A stretch of DNA of 64,000 bases from Dastarcus helophoroides. Lineage: Eukaryota > Arthropoda > Insecta > Coleoptera > Bothrideridae. Below, in pieces: positions 1 through 11,653 of this stretch. The position numbers were made by a program, and so were the translations under genes. Numbering within the stretch: position 1 is the stretch's first letter; every line of letters starts with the position of its first letter. The notes beneath the pieces are model-generated. The model ran no database searches. It worked only from the letters and a program-made list of their open reading frames with translations, and was not told the DNA's origin. The stretch spans positions 39,532,283 through 39,596,282 of the forward strand of contig CM053331.1 of assembly GCA_028583605.1 (NCBI GenBank). The letters run 5' to 3'.

Positions 1-642
1 TGTAATTCTATAATGCACAGACCAATAGGGTTGAACATTTATTAGATTCGAAGTTTGGAAACCAAATACCGGTTTCGATCGTCAGTTTGGTATATCCAAC
101 TCGAATGCTGCATTATAGAATCCTTGTCTTCTGGGAACTCTCCTAGAGAGCAACCGCTTCGCTAGGTGGCAGTGTTTCAACTGTTGGTAGTTCAGCTACC
201 TATGATTCACTATACCCGCCTGGAGGGCTGCATGAATTTGTAGTCTAGGTTGCATTCTTTTTGCATACGACATTGTTGGCAATGGCCATAGTTTCTCTAT
301 GGACCAATAGGTGGTAGTACTAAAGAGTCACTCGCTTGACGCCTGTGAATGTTTTAGTACTTACTTGTCGGAACATTTATTAGCATTCGAGTTGGATATA
401 CCAAACTGACGAGATCTAACAAGATCGAAACCGGTATTTGGTTTCCAAACTTCGAATCTAATAAATGTTCAAACCTATTGGTCTGTGCATTATAGAATCC
501 TTGTCTTCTGGGAACTCTCCTAGAGAGCAACCGTTTCGCTAGGTGGCAGTGTTTCAACTGTTGGTAGTTCAGCTACCTATGATTCACTATACCCACCTGG
601 AGGGCTGCATGAATTTGTAGTCTAGGTTGCATTCTTTTTGCA
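1..642. repeat. R1 foldback repeat, two tandem partial units
   Basis: A segment of about 154 bp at 111-265 recurs at 488-642 with a period of 377 bp. Bases 6-112 are the inverted complement, with a small deletion, of about 384-497, so the unit folds back on itself. Recognisable pieces are the arm containing AATGCACAGACCAATAGG and the terminal block GTCTAGGTTGCATTCTTTTT. The same family recurs at 4,080-4,478, 10,971-11,005 and 46,585-46,878. No coding capacity is visible, so it looks like a non-autonomous foldback/MITE-like element whose superfamily is unresolved. The copy is cut by the window start. Confidence 0.7.
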
Positions 643-2902
643 AAAGTATGTAATATTAAAACAGTTATCAGTAATTGATTTGTTAACTTGTTTAAATAAT
701 GTAAATGTTCTTTAATTTACTCGAGAGCTTTTAAGGGAAGAATTATTTGTTTTAATTTCTCTTTAATTCTTCTTAGTCTTAGTGCTTTTCTTCTTAACTT
801 CGCAGTCTTTATTAGATATCTTTTACTTTTCCTAATTGCCTACTTTAGATTTCTTTAACTGCATGAGTGTCCCCTAGAAAGTATTTGCTAGGAATGAGCA
901 TCAAACAAGAATAGAGGTAACACAGTAAGTAAACAGCGACTCAGGGGTGTTAGTTAGTACTCTTTGGTAGTCCTAAAGTATTGCGAAACATTAGGAAAGA
1001 TCGGTGCGATATTACCAACCATTCGCGAGTACTCATACGTAGGAACTCATACTCATACGTAGCAAATTCTTCACGACAATTGCAAAAATTGGAAAATAAA
1101 CCTTGGAGAGCTTTACCAAACCAAAGCAGATGCTTCATCCTTTTAAATTTAATTCAATGTAACTCAGTTTAAATTTCCTTTCAAAAGAAGCTCCTTATGT
1201 TGTACAAAACCTTGTTACGGTTTAAATTTCCGTGAGAAATAGTGCTTGTGGCCAGGCCACCAAACATACATTGGTTGGTTTGATAAGTGCTGGCATATCT
1301 TCTGTCAGTCTTGGTGTGGGGGAAATCGGCCATCTTCTCTCTTGTCGTTCACTTGGGTGTCATCCTTCTCAAGGTGAGGTTACGGGATTTTCCAAGTGCA
1401 TCTTGGTTGGTTTTCCGGTAAGGGATTTGATGTAACCCATCTTCGGACCGTCTGGGGCGTTTGTATTTCCTGGTGTTACTGAGTTAGGACGAAAACCTCA
1501 GATGGTTCCGGTTTTTCGGGAATAAGAAGGAAGGTGCTTCCCAAGCACGCGGCAGAGCCGACTAATAACCAAGGCTCTTTTTGTTTGGTTGGGATCCTTG
1601 ACGGGTTCATTTTTGAATCCTGGTCATCAGGAACTTGGGATCCATCTGTGATCGGTCAAGCAGGACCTGAAAAGGGACACAAGAAGGTCCAAAGGAGTGG
1701 TCATCGTCTTCTGGGAACCTCCAAGAGTGGGCGTCGTGGACTTCATTGAAGGGAGTTGTGTCAACGATCCAATCGCTGCACGAAATCTCAGCATCCCTCT
1801 CGATCTGGGACCCTTCATGACAAGCACATAAGTACCCCTTTTTATATTCTTATTTGGGGATTGTCCCAACCCTAGATATATCAGATGTTTGGCTGGCAAC
1901 CTAAATTATAATGTCGTTTTTTGAATTTTTGTTTTTACATACAGCCCCTTTTCGGTTGCTTACGTAACTTATTCTGGTGGGCTTGGGTCCAACCAGTGTC
2001 ACTCATTAACCGATAATGTTCAGATAGGAAAATATATATTAAAGGGAACGGTTACCAACTTTTGTAAACAGCTGTACGGAACAAAGTGCGCACTTTTCTT
2101 CCAACAAATTGTGTCCGTAGTTTAAGACCAGAATAAATAAGTTGTGAAAGATACACGTACATTAAGTGCGTACATTATAAACTGTAAAAATATCGTGCGT
2201 ACATTAGAACCTATTCTGCCCTTTGGAATATTTTGTTTTATTGCTTCGAGAAAGTATTTTCCTGTCTGTCTAAATTGTAAGCTTAGAACATAGATAGCAA
2301 CACTCTCAGTAAGGTAGGTCCCAGAGAGAGTGGCAACGAGGACGAGAACTACGCCATCTAGGAGTAAATTGTCCAGCTTCCGTGGTTGAGTATCTTTTGG
2401 TGATTTTTCGACGTCTCCTTAGGTATATTGCGTGATTCAAAATCACCTGGCGCCCCCTTTTTGGTAATCTTTAGCCGTCGTGCCGCGCAATTACCAAACT
2501 TAATTCTATTTACGCGGGATCTGGGACTCCTGAGTTCCGGACTTGTCAATTTTTGAAAAGTTTTCCACCCCCTAAATTATCACATCGGCCCAAACGAGGG
2601 GTCCTCACGGGGTGTACGACTCCCAGCCTGAAACAAGAAGAGGCTCTTGCTCTTTCCCCAACGCTAGCCGGCGATAGTGAAGGAAATTATTTCATAGCTC
2701 GATAGTGGCACTTAGAAGAATTTCTTGGAAATTATAATTACTAAGCCACCCTTCCTTCACTGGGGAAAAACTCCGTAACAACCTGGACATTTTGAGTGGA
2801 TGCACAACCCACTCTTATTTGGAAAGTGTTTCTATTTTGACCCGGAATTTAAAAGAAGACACCAAATCAGGTAGGTAATACTTTGTTTAGCCGTCTACAT
2901 AC
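643..2902. other. no gene recognised; GC-richer island 1,230-1,890
   Basis: Mostly AT-rich with only short open frames lacking recognisable domains. Bases about 1,230-1,890 are visibly richer in G+C than the flanks and may be an old transposon fragment or exon remnant; I recognise no protein in any frame. A short motif at 1,006-1,030 (GCGATATTACC...CGCGAG) recurs at 10,882-10,906 and 12,509-12,532. Confidence 0.4.
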
Positions 2903-3232
2903 TGTTGCGCGTTATTGGTTCGAAGATTAATACTCCGTGAATTGTAGCCACTTTATTCCAAAACTAATTTCGTAACACTACATTTATAATTCACTTAACC
3001 AACTGACTAATTAAATCACTAACACTCTTTAATTAACTAACTCGTTGACTAACTAAGGGAAAGTCGATCGCGTATTTATATATCCCGTTCCGGTTTCTAG
3101 AAGGAACATATTGATAAGACTTATCGTTTGTTTGGGGCGCTCATCTCCGTTTGATTCATTATCGCGGTTGCTTCTCATTATCAAATTTTCTAGAGAATTC
3201 CTTACTAAATTTTACAATTACATTTTGTTACA
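2903..3232 (-). mobile_element. solo LTR, minus orientation
   Basis: Read on the minus strand this begins TGTAACAAAATGTAATTG and ends CGCGCAACA, matching the LTR at 46,111-46,456. It keeps the shared order: a CCGCGATAATGAATCAAACGG-like block, a TATA box (minus-strand TATATAAATA near 3,071-3,084), TTAGT-rich short repeats, and an AATAAAGTGG polyadenylation-type signal near 2,950. No internal retrotransposon genes follow, so it is a solo LTR. The 4-bp flanks are ATAC on the left and GTAT on the right, which do not match as a direct target duplication; one flank may be rearranged. Confidence 0.7.
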
Positions 3233-3933
3233 GTATATTTACGTAGAGATAACTGCTCCTGCGGTAATTAAAAATTGTGCCCCCACGATTCGACTCCATC
3301 GGGCGCATGAAACATTATACGCACAATGTAATGAGGGCCATTAACACATTGATGTATGTCGCTGATATTTTATAACGGCATAAAAACACCCCGGGGTTGA
3401 TTTATATTTTCGTTAACATCTTTCATTGTTGAAGTCGAGACCGACAAGTAAAAAGCCGCGTATATCATTTGAGCAGGGTGTGTCGCCAAGTCACGACAAC
3501 GTTCATGTCCCAGGAGCGACACATATTAAATGATTTTTTTTGTCATGCCGCTTAATTACCAGACATATTTCAAGGGTGACTCGACGCCTACCCTCGCCCG
3601 ATTCGAAACAAAATAAACACTCACCCTTGCGGCAACTCGAGAATCTTCAGGCCGCGAACGTCGACCAATCCGGTAATGCGTGACACTTTAAAAAATCGCA
3701 TTATAAATGCGGAATTAATGCAAATCATTCGGTTCACTGTATGCAATAAATCAGAATTCAGAGTGAAATAAAATGTGTGTAATTACCAATTTCAATGCAA
3801 TAGTGCGTGATTGTTGCCCCCTTTGAAATATTAAATTATAAACTGTGTTGCATTGTTAAAATGGATCGGGCGCCACAATAATCCTCAACATTATTTTTTC
3901 ATTAAGATGCCAATTTTAGGGTCAACATTTCTT
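3233..3933. other. no feature recognised
   Basis: AT-rich, single-copy-like sequence between two LTR-derived segments. No open frame with recognisable domains, RNA gene or repeat was seen. Confidence 0.4.
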
Positions 3934-4761
3934 TAAAGTAAATATCGTTACGCGTTATCGGTTCGAATGATTATTAACACTTGTTGAATTGTACCCAATT
4001 TATTTCCAAACTAAACTTGGAACACTACAACTGACTAATTAACTCACTTATACATTGACTTCCAACTACTAACTCACTATAATGCTCATTAGGAAACAGT
4101 TCCAAGAAGACAAGGATTCTAATGCACAGACCAATAGGTTTGAACATTTATTAGATTCGAAGTTGAAACACTGCCACCTAGCGAAGCGGTTGCTCTTTAG
4201 GAAAAAGTTCCCAGAAGACAAGGATTCTAATGCACAGACCAATAGGTTTGAACATTTATTAGATTCGAAGTTTGGAAACCAAATATCGGTTTCGATCTTG
4301 TTAGATCTTGTCAGTTTGGTATATCCAACTCAAATGCTAATAAATGTTCCGACAAGTAAGTACTTAAACATTCCCAGGCGTCAACCAAGTGATTCTTTAG
4401 TACTAGCACCTATTGGTCTATAGAGAAACTAAGGCCATCGCCAACAACTATACACGTCTAGGTTGCATTCTTCTTGCATACTAACTCACTAACAAACTAC
4501 ACTGATTAACTGACTGACCGAGGGAAAGCCGTAGATGTGTGGTTCGAGTTCTAGAAGAAGAAGAAACTACACTAACTCTAACTGACTTGACTCGAGGGAA
4601 AGCTGACCGCCTTATATAGTTTTGGCTTCCAGGTTCTAGAAAAATCTCGCAGATAAGACTTATCGTTTGCCGAAATTTCTGCCGTTTGCTTCATTATCGC
4701 GGCCGCTTTCCCTTATCAGATCTTTCTAGAAAATTTCCTTAGATTTTCCTAAAGTAAATAT
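3934..4761 (-). mobile_element. composite LTR-derived segment, 12-bp flanking repeat
   Basis: The same LTR family in minus orientation: GTTACGCGTTATCGGTTCGAA at the left, GATAAGACTTATCG and ATTATCGCGGCCGC at the right. An R1 element interrupts it (4,080-4,478). The promoter-side half is duplicated: AAACTACACT...GAGGGAAAGC appears near 4,494 and again near 4,566, so two LTR pieces are joined. The block is bounded by an exact 12-bp direct repeat TAAAGTAAATAT at 3,934-3,945 and 4,750-4,761. That is longer than the 4-bp duplications of other copies in this window and may reflect a different integration or repair event. Confidence 0.55.
4080..4478. repeat. R1 foldback element inside an LTR, 13-bp TSD
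   Basis: R1 sequence (two copies of the AATGCACAGACCAATAGG arm near 4,111 and 4,231, ending GTCTAGGTTGCATTCTTCTTGCA) interrupts the LTR-derived segment. The LTR sequence TACTAACTCACTA occurs on both sides, at 4,067-4,079 and 4,479-4,491, exactly as expected of a 13-bp target-site duplication. R1 therefore transposed after this LTR arrived. Part of the arm is tandemly duplicated within the copy. Confidence 0.65.
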
Positions 4762-6641
4762 TTATAACTTTCCTTTTAAGTATAGCCCACTTGCAAGGAC
4801 AAATCTAATATGCCCCATGTACAAACGGTAACTTGAAAAAAAAAATATTTTACTTCTGTAAAGGTGGAGCGTTAAAATCCCACAAAATTTAAGATGCCTA
4901 CGTCGTATGTGGAACCTGTTAGCCAAATTTTAGGTTCGTAAGTGTAATGGTTTATTGTGATCTCCAAACTTCTCTAATTTTTAACTTTTTTTTTTTAAGT
5001 TTACGCTCGAAATTTAAATATTAACTCAAAATTCTAGAAACAAATTGCTCTGAGACAAAATCTCATAAAAAGCTGCATCTAGAATTAAGGAGTTTGATAG
5101 TTTCAGGCGCAATAGGACTTATCGCATTTAATGAAAACCGAAGTCGAATATAAATAAGGACGATTTCATTTTTCGCTTGTAATTTTCGACGCCGTCTAAA
5201 AATGAAACAGCGGGCGAAAGAATTAAAGGATTCTTTATTTTATTCAACGTCGGTATCTCACATAATAGCCGGGGCTGTGTTTTAAGAATACGTTTTAATA
5301 GAATCTTCGATCGCGGTTATACGTGATACTCCGCCGAAACGTGAGTTTTCAGGCTGAAAAGCAATACCGTCTTCTATCTTATCGAATTAAATTTCGAAAG
5401 TGCAAGGGGCGAAATATTCCTGCATTTCCGCCGAAAGGAGAATTAATTTATATTACGAAGTTGGAAAGTTAAATGTAAATTTATAGGCCGACGTTGTCTT
5501 ATCGTTTGTTTTCATTACGGGTCTCGTTTGATAATTTTTCTTTTAATTACTCAAGCAATTACACCAAATATGTTTTAATCTGCTAGTCGAACTTTGTATT
5601 TGTTCTTTTGTGGTCTGACTTTGTATTTATCACGTTGACTGTTTTTTATACCATTTAAGCTTACATTTAGAATTTTAAGAACACTAAAAGACAGCTTCAA
5701 GACGACTGAAAATATCGAGTAACAACATTTGGCGAAAAAATCGAACTTTTACCAAACAGTTGTTTTTAAAAAGAACGAAATATCAACAAAATCTAGAAAA
5801 GTTTCGAATTTGAAGAGAGTGTATTTTCAGTTGATTCTGAAAGCGTTTCGTCCCGAGTCAAATGAGGATTTGATTCCTGTTAAAGCAACGATTAGTTTCG
5901 ATGACACTTTGAGAAGTTCAATTATGGAAACTTTCTGTTTTAGGGGTTGAATTTCGTGGCGTAGTGACGATGTAAAAATGATTTTCTCCCGAGAGAAATT
6001 TGTATCAATCCGGGAGAAAACTTTATACTTTAATTTAATTAAGAATTCCGTATTAAATCTCGTCAATATTGAATAAAATCGATACGGAGAACTCGAAAGT
6101 TTCTTGTGAAGACAACTTCGTTAAGATATAATATTAGCTAACTGTTCCCGGTATTACATAATTGACTCTAATTATGTATTGATGCAATAGTTTCCCGATT
6201 CGTTTAACTTTGTCGTTACTCGACTGGAATATTTATAAAACAAGCTCGTCTTGTTAATAACTCTTTAGAAGTTTATTCCAGTTTTATAAAGAAGGCTATT
6301 TAAGATTTTATTTACTTGCAAGGGGGACGCACGTCTAAATTTCAATAGCTATTTGTTACTTTTATAAAAACGTGTGCCCATGTCTATTTCTCATGTAAGT
6401 AAGTAGTAGTAAGTAGCTCAATTAAATTGATTAACAAATAAGATCTTGTTTTTTGTTTTTATGTTAACCAAATAGGATAACAGCGTGATTAATATAATGC
6501 AATGAATAACGAGAAAATTTGGTATGGGTGGTAACCAAATCAGATAATGTTTTATATATATTCTCCACATTTTTTCCAAATACAGCATTATTAAGCTACA
6601 TGTTTAATATTTGTTTTATTTGTCTCACAAATCGTCCCTAT
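4762..6641. other. no gene recognised; AT-rich flank of piggyBac
   Basis: AT-rich sequence with no open frame I can assign. Near the right edge, about 6,556-6,592, lies a 36-37-bp segment that recurs with few differences at 9,323-9,359 beyond the piggyBac element. Confidence 0.4.
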
Positions 6642-6645
6642 TTAA

Positions 6646-6661
6646 CCCTTCTTTGCATGAT
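6646..6661 (+). repeat. piggyBac left terminal inverted repeat
   Basis: CCCTTCTTTGCATGAT immediately after the TTAA at 6,642-6,645. It is an exact inverted match of the right end. Confidence 0.93.
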
Positions 6662-6921
6662 GATGGAAATTTTAATCATAATATTTAGTCAACAAAAAAA
6701 GGTACTCGAAACCCTTGTAGTGTAAATTTTTTGTTGCTGGCAACTTTTTAAGCGACTATAGCGTACAACAAAACGCAGTTGTCAAAAAATAGTAAACGTC
6801 ACTGTCAATTACCAGGCTTAGAACTTGTCATTCCGTTGTTTGTTGTGACTGGAAGAAACAAGTGATATTTTAAATTGTTTTAAGGAAATAAACGGCGATA
6901 TAAAATACAAGAAAAGTGAAC

Positions 6922-8930
6922 ATGAGTGGAAAAAAGGTTTGTTTTCATGTTTTTGTTATTTTATGTACAATTTATATCAAAACACTGTGAATACATTTCT
7001 CGAAACTATGTGATGAAAATTTACATCACTGTGCAGTAACTTCACTTGTAATGTATGGCAATTTTTTTTTTGTAAATGTTTATTTTATGTTGTTTTTTAG
7101 GGAAACTTGAATGAAAGAGATATTGTAAGTTAGAAGGCGGTTGGCTCTCAGAAGATGGCCTTGATGACCAAGATTCCGATGATGAAAACCGCGATGCTGA
7201 TGAAGTTATAAGAGTGTTGCAGGAGGAGAACGATGATGATGATGATGATGTGGATGAAACTGCTGACATTGATCCTCCTCTTGTAGAACCAGAAGATCAA
7301 GAATCCTCTCACCCATCAACTTCATCCAATTTGAAGTCTTCATCCAGTTTTCCATTTGACAAAAGAAGCTTGATTTGGAAAAAAAGGAATCTGGTGTATG
7401 ATACAGATAAAATTACTTTCTTGGGGAGTTCTACTGCTTCAGGTGGTCTATCACACCTAGAAACTCCATATCAATGTTTTAACCATTTTATCACTGAATA
7501 TTTTATCAAAACATTAGTAGAGGAGACAAATTTATATATAATACAGAGTAATTCTAGTTCATCTATAACATTTACAGAATATGATTTGTATAAGTTCTTT
7601 GGTATATTATTATACATGTCAGTAATCAAATTTCCTAGCACCAGATCATACTGGTCGCCCAAGTTTGGATGTGAGCCCATTTCTTCAACAATGCCACTAA
7701 ACAAGTTTGAGAAAATAAAGTTATCATTACATTTTAATAACAATGATCTTCACAAACCTATAGGTCATAGAACATGACAGGCTTTATAAAATCCGCCCTG
7801 TTATCAAGCATCTCAATGAGAGGTTTGCCACAGTGCCAATGAATCAAAGACTTTCTGTGGATGAACAGATGTGTTCTACCAAAATAGGGCATTTTTTAAA
7901 ACAGTATCTGCCCAAGAAGCCCCATAAATGGGGCTTCATGTTCTCTGTGATTTGATGGGATATGCCCACAAGTTTAAGGTATATTCTGGACAAGAGAATA
8001 CAGAGAAACTCCCAGATGAACCAGATCTTGGTGCAACAGGAAATGTTGTAGTTCGTTTGCTTCGAGGAGTGCCAAGAAACCAAAACCACATCATATACTT
8101 TGATAATTTTTATACCTCTTTGCCATTGGTAGTTTTTCTAGCTAAATCAGGAATTCACACAGTGGAAACTGTGCAACAAAACAGGATACCAAATAATAAA
8201 CTTTCAGAGAAGGAAAATTTCATGAAAAAATCTGTGCCCAGGGGTAGTTTTGAGGAAAGAGTGTCTGTGCATGATGATATAGATTTGAGTTGTGTGGCTT
8301 GGAAAGATAATAAGATAGTAACCCTGTTATCTTCTTATTCTGGAGCATTGCCTGTAACTAAAGTCAATAGATTTGACAGGACAACAAAGGAAAAAATTGA
8401 TATTACCTGCCCGTTTATTGTCCAAGAGTACAATAAACATATGGGAGGAGTAGATCTCATGGATAGCTTTTTGGGCAGAAATCATATAAAAATGAGGTCT
8501 AAAAAGTGGTATTTGCGTATTTTTTTTCATCTATTTGATCTAGCTATTATAAACTCTTGGATTATTTATAAAAAAAATGCTCAAGAAAGAGGTGAACCTA
8601 AAAAGAGTCTGCTTACAATGGGCCAATTCAGAAATGAATTGGCCTTTGTGCTATGCAACAGAGGAACCACCAAAGAAGCTAAAAGAAGGCGTCCTAGTAC
8701 CAGTTTACTAGAAGAAGAACTACAATAAAAAAAGAAAAGGTTCTCCAGCTCCACCACCTCCAAAAGACATAAGAAAAGATGGTGCTGAACATTGGCCAAA
8801 AGTAGGTGGGTCACTCCGGTGCAAATTTCCCAAATGTAAAGGCTATTCCACAATTTCGTGTATTAAATGTGGCGTCAATTTGTGCTTAAATAAAAATAAT
8901 AATTGTTTTTTAAATTATCATAAAGAATAA
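6922..8930 (+). pseudogene. piggyBac transposase (PGBD-like), frameshifted
   Basis: Encodes a DDE transposase that would cut and paste the element at TTAA. A possible first exon begins at ATG 6,922 (MSGKK) with a GTTTGT donor at 6,937 and an acceptor AG at 7,099-7,100. Then come an acidic N-terminal region ([12 protein letters not shown], from about 7,220), the core domain, and a C-terminal cysteine-rich zinc-binding domain (CKFPKC ... CIKCGVNLC ... CFLNYH, about 8,820-8,930). All three catalytic aspartates are present: SVDEQM (7,860), YFDNFYTSLP (8,102) and GGVDLMD (8,453). The frame breaks at about 7,121-7,133, 7,775, 7,933-7,946 and in the A-run 8,727-8,733. Between the breaks the reading is clean with no other stops, so the damage is recent, or the breaks are indel sequencing errors. 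An AATAAA overlaps the stop codon. Confidence 0.9.
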
Positions 8931-9131
8931 AGAAGATTGAGTAAACAATATTTTTTTTATTTATTTAGTACTGAGCTAAATATGTGACAATGCATGATGA
9001 TGTAAATTTCCATCATATTGTTTTTTACATAATACATATTTTTATTTACACTAGGATTTTTTTTAAATATTTTTCCTTTAATCTAGAGCATTAATTACAT
9101 CACCCTGATTTATTTTAAAAAAATTTAAAAA

Positions 9132-9147
9132 ATCATGCAAAGAAGGG
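9132..9147 (-). repeat. piggyBac right terminal inverted repeat
   Basis: ATCATGCAAAGAAGGG immediately before the TTAA at 9,148-9,151. It is an exact complement of the left terminal repeat. Confidence 0.93.
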
Positions 9148-9151
9148 TTAA

Positions 9152-10970
9152 AATCAGTTGTAATTAAGTCAGACAATATTCTATGCATTTGCTCTATTTT
9201 TTAAATACGCTGTTAATATGCTGAGAGAATTACAAGAATATCTGGCCATTGATGTTATTAAGTTTACATTATTAATTACCCTTGATTTGAACTAAGTTGC
9301 ATTTAAGTTACAGATTGTAACCATATATTCTCCACATCTTTTCCAAATACGGCGTTATTCATCAGAACTAATTACAAAATAATTTGTTGTATAATTTTGT
9401 TTACATTTTTTCATATTTGCTGCAAAAATCACCTTATTAGTCCCAATATAGACCAACTAAAAATCTGACCTATTTCTGACGGTCTATTTCCTCAATCAGC
9501 CTCGCTTTACGATGGGCAGCCTAATTGGTCAATTTCTATCATAAACATGTGCGAAAATAGTTTGTCTATCGCCATCGAATGGGAAAACTAATTGAAGGCT
9601 TTAGGTCAAAGAAAATTACTAGGGCGGCGATTTAAAAAAAAATAAAAAAGTCAAGATGAAAGAGGAAACGTTCCGACGGACACCGGCCGGCGCTAATTTT
9701 AATGAAGTTCTATTTTCGCTGCGGAGCTTTTCCAATCGCGCGATAATTTGCACCAGCGTTGGATTGATTCCCTATTGCAACTGATTTGGCGTTTAGCCCG
9801 GAAAAACAGTATAAGCATTTTTTTTTGCAGTGCTGCCATCGGTAGCGTAAAAAAATTAACATTCAAAGCTTTAAAACAAACATATTCAAATGTGTTGCAT
9901 ATAAATCGATTAATCGGATTTGAAAGCTCAAAATTATGTTGAACTATTTTATGGAGTTGCTGAAAGTTTTGATTTACTTTTTTATGCATGGCGGACAAAG
10001 TGGATAAAACATATAAAAGCAATATTGCATTGTATTGTACAACTTTTGCTTTATTTATTTTGTTAAATTGCCTAACCGTGAACTTTCTAATACGTATTTA
10101 TTTTTTTTAAATTTAGGTCATTTTTGCTTTCCAGAGCACGACTATTTTGTTTTTCAGAGCAAAAACAAGATGAAAACATTAATATTTTGGTAATCGACTT
10201 CGGTCGTCGTCGACTTCATGAGATCGACACATAAAACTTGGTGTTTTATCCCAGTTTTAAGGGATGGGAAGCCATCTCAGATTTGGCGCACAAGTTGACA
10301 TTGCGACAAGAATATGTGCTTACGTTATAGGAAAATATATAACGCTACGTGAAAGTATTTCCAATGCCTGCCTATATTTTAGGGAGGAAGCCCAGAGGAT
10401 TGTGTTTTGGAAACTACAGAACCATAAATTCACCCTGAAAAGTTAACAGCGTTTGCCGTTTATTCGACCTATTAAATCATCGGCCTTATACATAAGTTAT
10501 TATATTAAGCTTGCGTAGAAATCAAATAAAACTGGAACAATTGACGAGTCATTGTTAGTCATTGAAAACGGCCTCCATTGGTTAAATGTTTATACATTTA
10601 TTTACATCCAGTATTTCTGCAAAATTGTTTTTCCTAGTTTATTATTGATTTAAAATAAAGTTCGTTTGTACATTTGCGAACCTAAATAAAATACATTGAA
10701 AAGCATGTGAAAAATGTAGGCAGATTTTATTATTCAATTATAAACTTGTAGCTTTAAATATTTACAATAAAAAAATGGGGATATTTAGGCTTTGTTTCGA
10801 AATTTCATTTTTTTATCCGCCACCCCGCATTTTGTCTAAAGTTTGTTTGTATAGAACTTTCGAATTTTTTGGTGCAGCGGCGCGATATGACCACCCATTC
10901 GCAAGAATCTTGTCTAAATTATTCAATACAAATCAAAAGGGTGCTTGCTGGTCTTTAATTCCCAAAACTT
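9152..10970. other. no gene recognised
   Basis: AT-rich, single-copy-like DNA. The only repeats seen are the segment at 9,323-9,359, shared with the other side of the piggyBac element, and a copy of the short GCGATAT...CCACCCATTCGC motif at 10,882-10,906. Confidence 0.4.
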
Positions 10971-11005
10971 AAATGTAATAAACCTATTAGTCTATGCATT
11001 AGAAT
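10971..11005. repeat. R1 terminal fragment split by a hAT MITE
   Basis: AATGTAATAAACCTATTAGT...GCATTAGAAT matches the end of the R1 copy at 46,585-46,878 (CCTATTGGTCTGTGCATTAG). The last eight bases, ATTAGAAT at 10,998-11,005, were duplicated by insertion of the neighbouring MITE, and the R1/flank sequence resumes at 11,646. Confidence 0.6.
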
Positions 11006-11645
11006 CAGAGACTAAATAGACTGAACCTAACACGGTAAGCAGTGAAGCCAGTTGAAAGCCTAGCAAAAGCCTAGCTCCATCTAGCTCGCAATGCCCTCTT
11101 ATTATTTGACAGACCTTTGCGAAGATAACATTGGTTTTTTTTAAAGAAAATGGGCTGTAAATATGGGGAAGTGTATTGAGGATCATTGTTGAAACCTCAG
11201 TGAACACATTAGTGAAGGAAAATCAAGAGTTTCATTCTTTGGGTAGGTAAAAATAAAATATATAAATATTCAATTTTTGGTGTGCGCGCGTCGCCATTTC
11301 ACTGCAATCATGACGTGTTACAGCACCGGCTTAACAATATTGTACACAGGCATCGCGTATTGAAAGAAAATCATTTTACTATTAAACCAAGATGTCTTTG
11401 AAAATAGTTCTCCTGAACTTTTGCCAAAAAGCACTTATAAAAATTATCCTATTGGTCCAAAAGCCCCTAATTCTAAAGATTCATCTAAATCGTTAGAACC
11501 GTTACGCGGCAAGTTTCGTATTTATAAATTTTACTTAATCCGACCAAATCAAAGAGTAGTGGAATGCACCTCCCCACTTCCCCGGATTTTAGCTTCAACT
11601 GTACGCATGAGACAACATTGAAACGTTCAGTCTATTTAGTCTCTG
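11006..11645. mobile_element. non-autonomous hAT element (MITE), 640 bp
   Basis: Bounded by perfect 21-bp terminal inverted repeats. The left end starts CAGAGACTAAATAGACTGAA (11,006) and the right end is its complement, ending CTCTG at 11,645. An exact 8-bp target duplication ATTAGAAT lies at 10,998-11,005 and 11,646-11,653. A CAG-G-type terminus with an 8-bp duplication is the signature of the hAT superfamily. The interior has only short frames and no transposase, so movement would require a hAT transposase in trans. Perfect TIRs and TSD suggest a fairly young insertion. Confidence 0.88.
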
Positions 11646-11653
11646 ATTAGAAT

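Larger units (their letters stand above)
6642..9151 (+). mobile_element. piggyBac-superfamily DNA transposon
   Basis: The element proper spans 6,646-9,147 (2,502 bp). It is bounded by perfect 16-bp terminal inverted repeats, CCCTTCTTTGCATGAT and its complement, and by the TTAA target duplication (6,642-6,645 and 9,148-9,151) that is diagnostic of piggyBac transposition. Subterminal repeats of the form TGCATGATGATG occur just inside the left end and again near 8,991. It carries one transposase gene on the plus strand with the DDE domain and the C-terminal cysteine-rich domain. The ends are intact but the gene is frameshifted, so this copy is probably non-autonomous unless the shifts are sequencing errors. 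Confidence 0.93.

Noticed and set aside
5729..6066. Overlapping short frames on both strands near 5.8 kb.
   Set aside because: Short, lysine- and serine-rich, no domain, no supporting splice signals.
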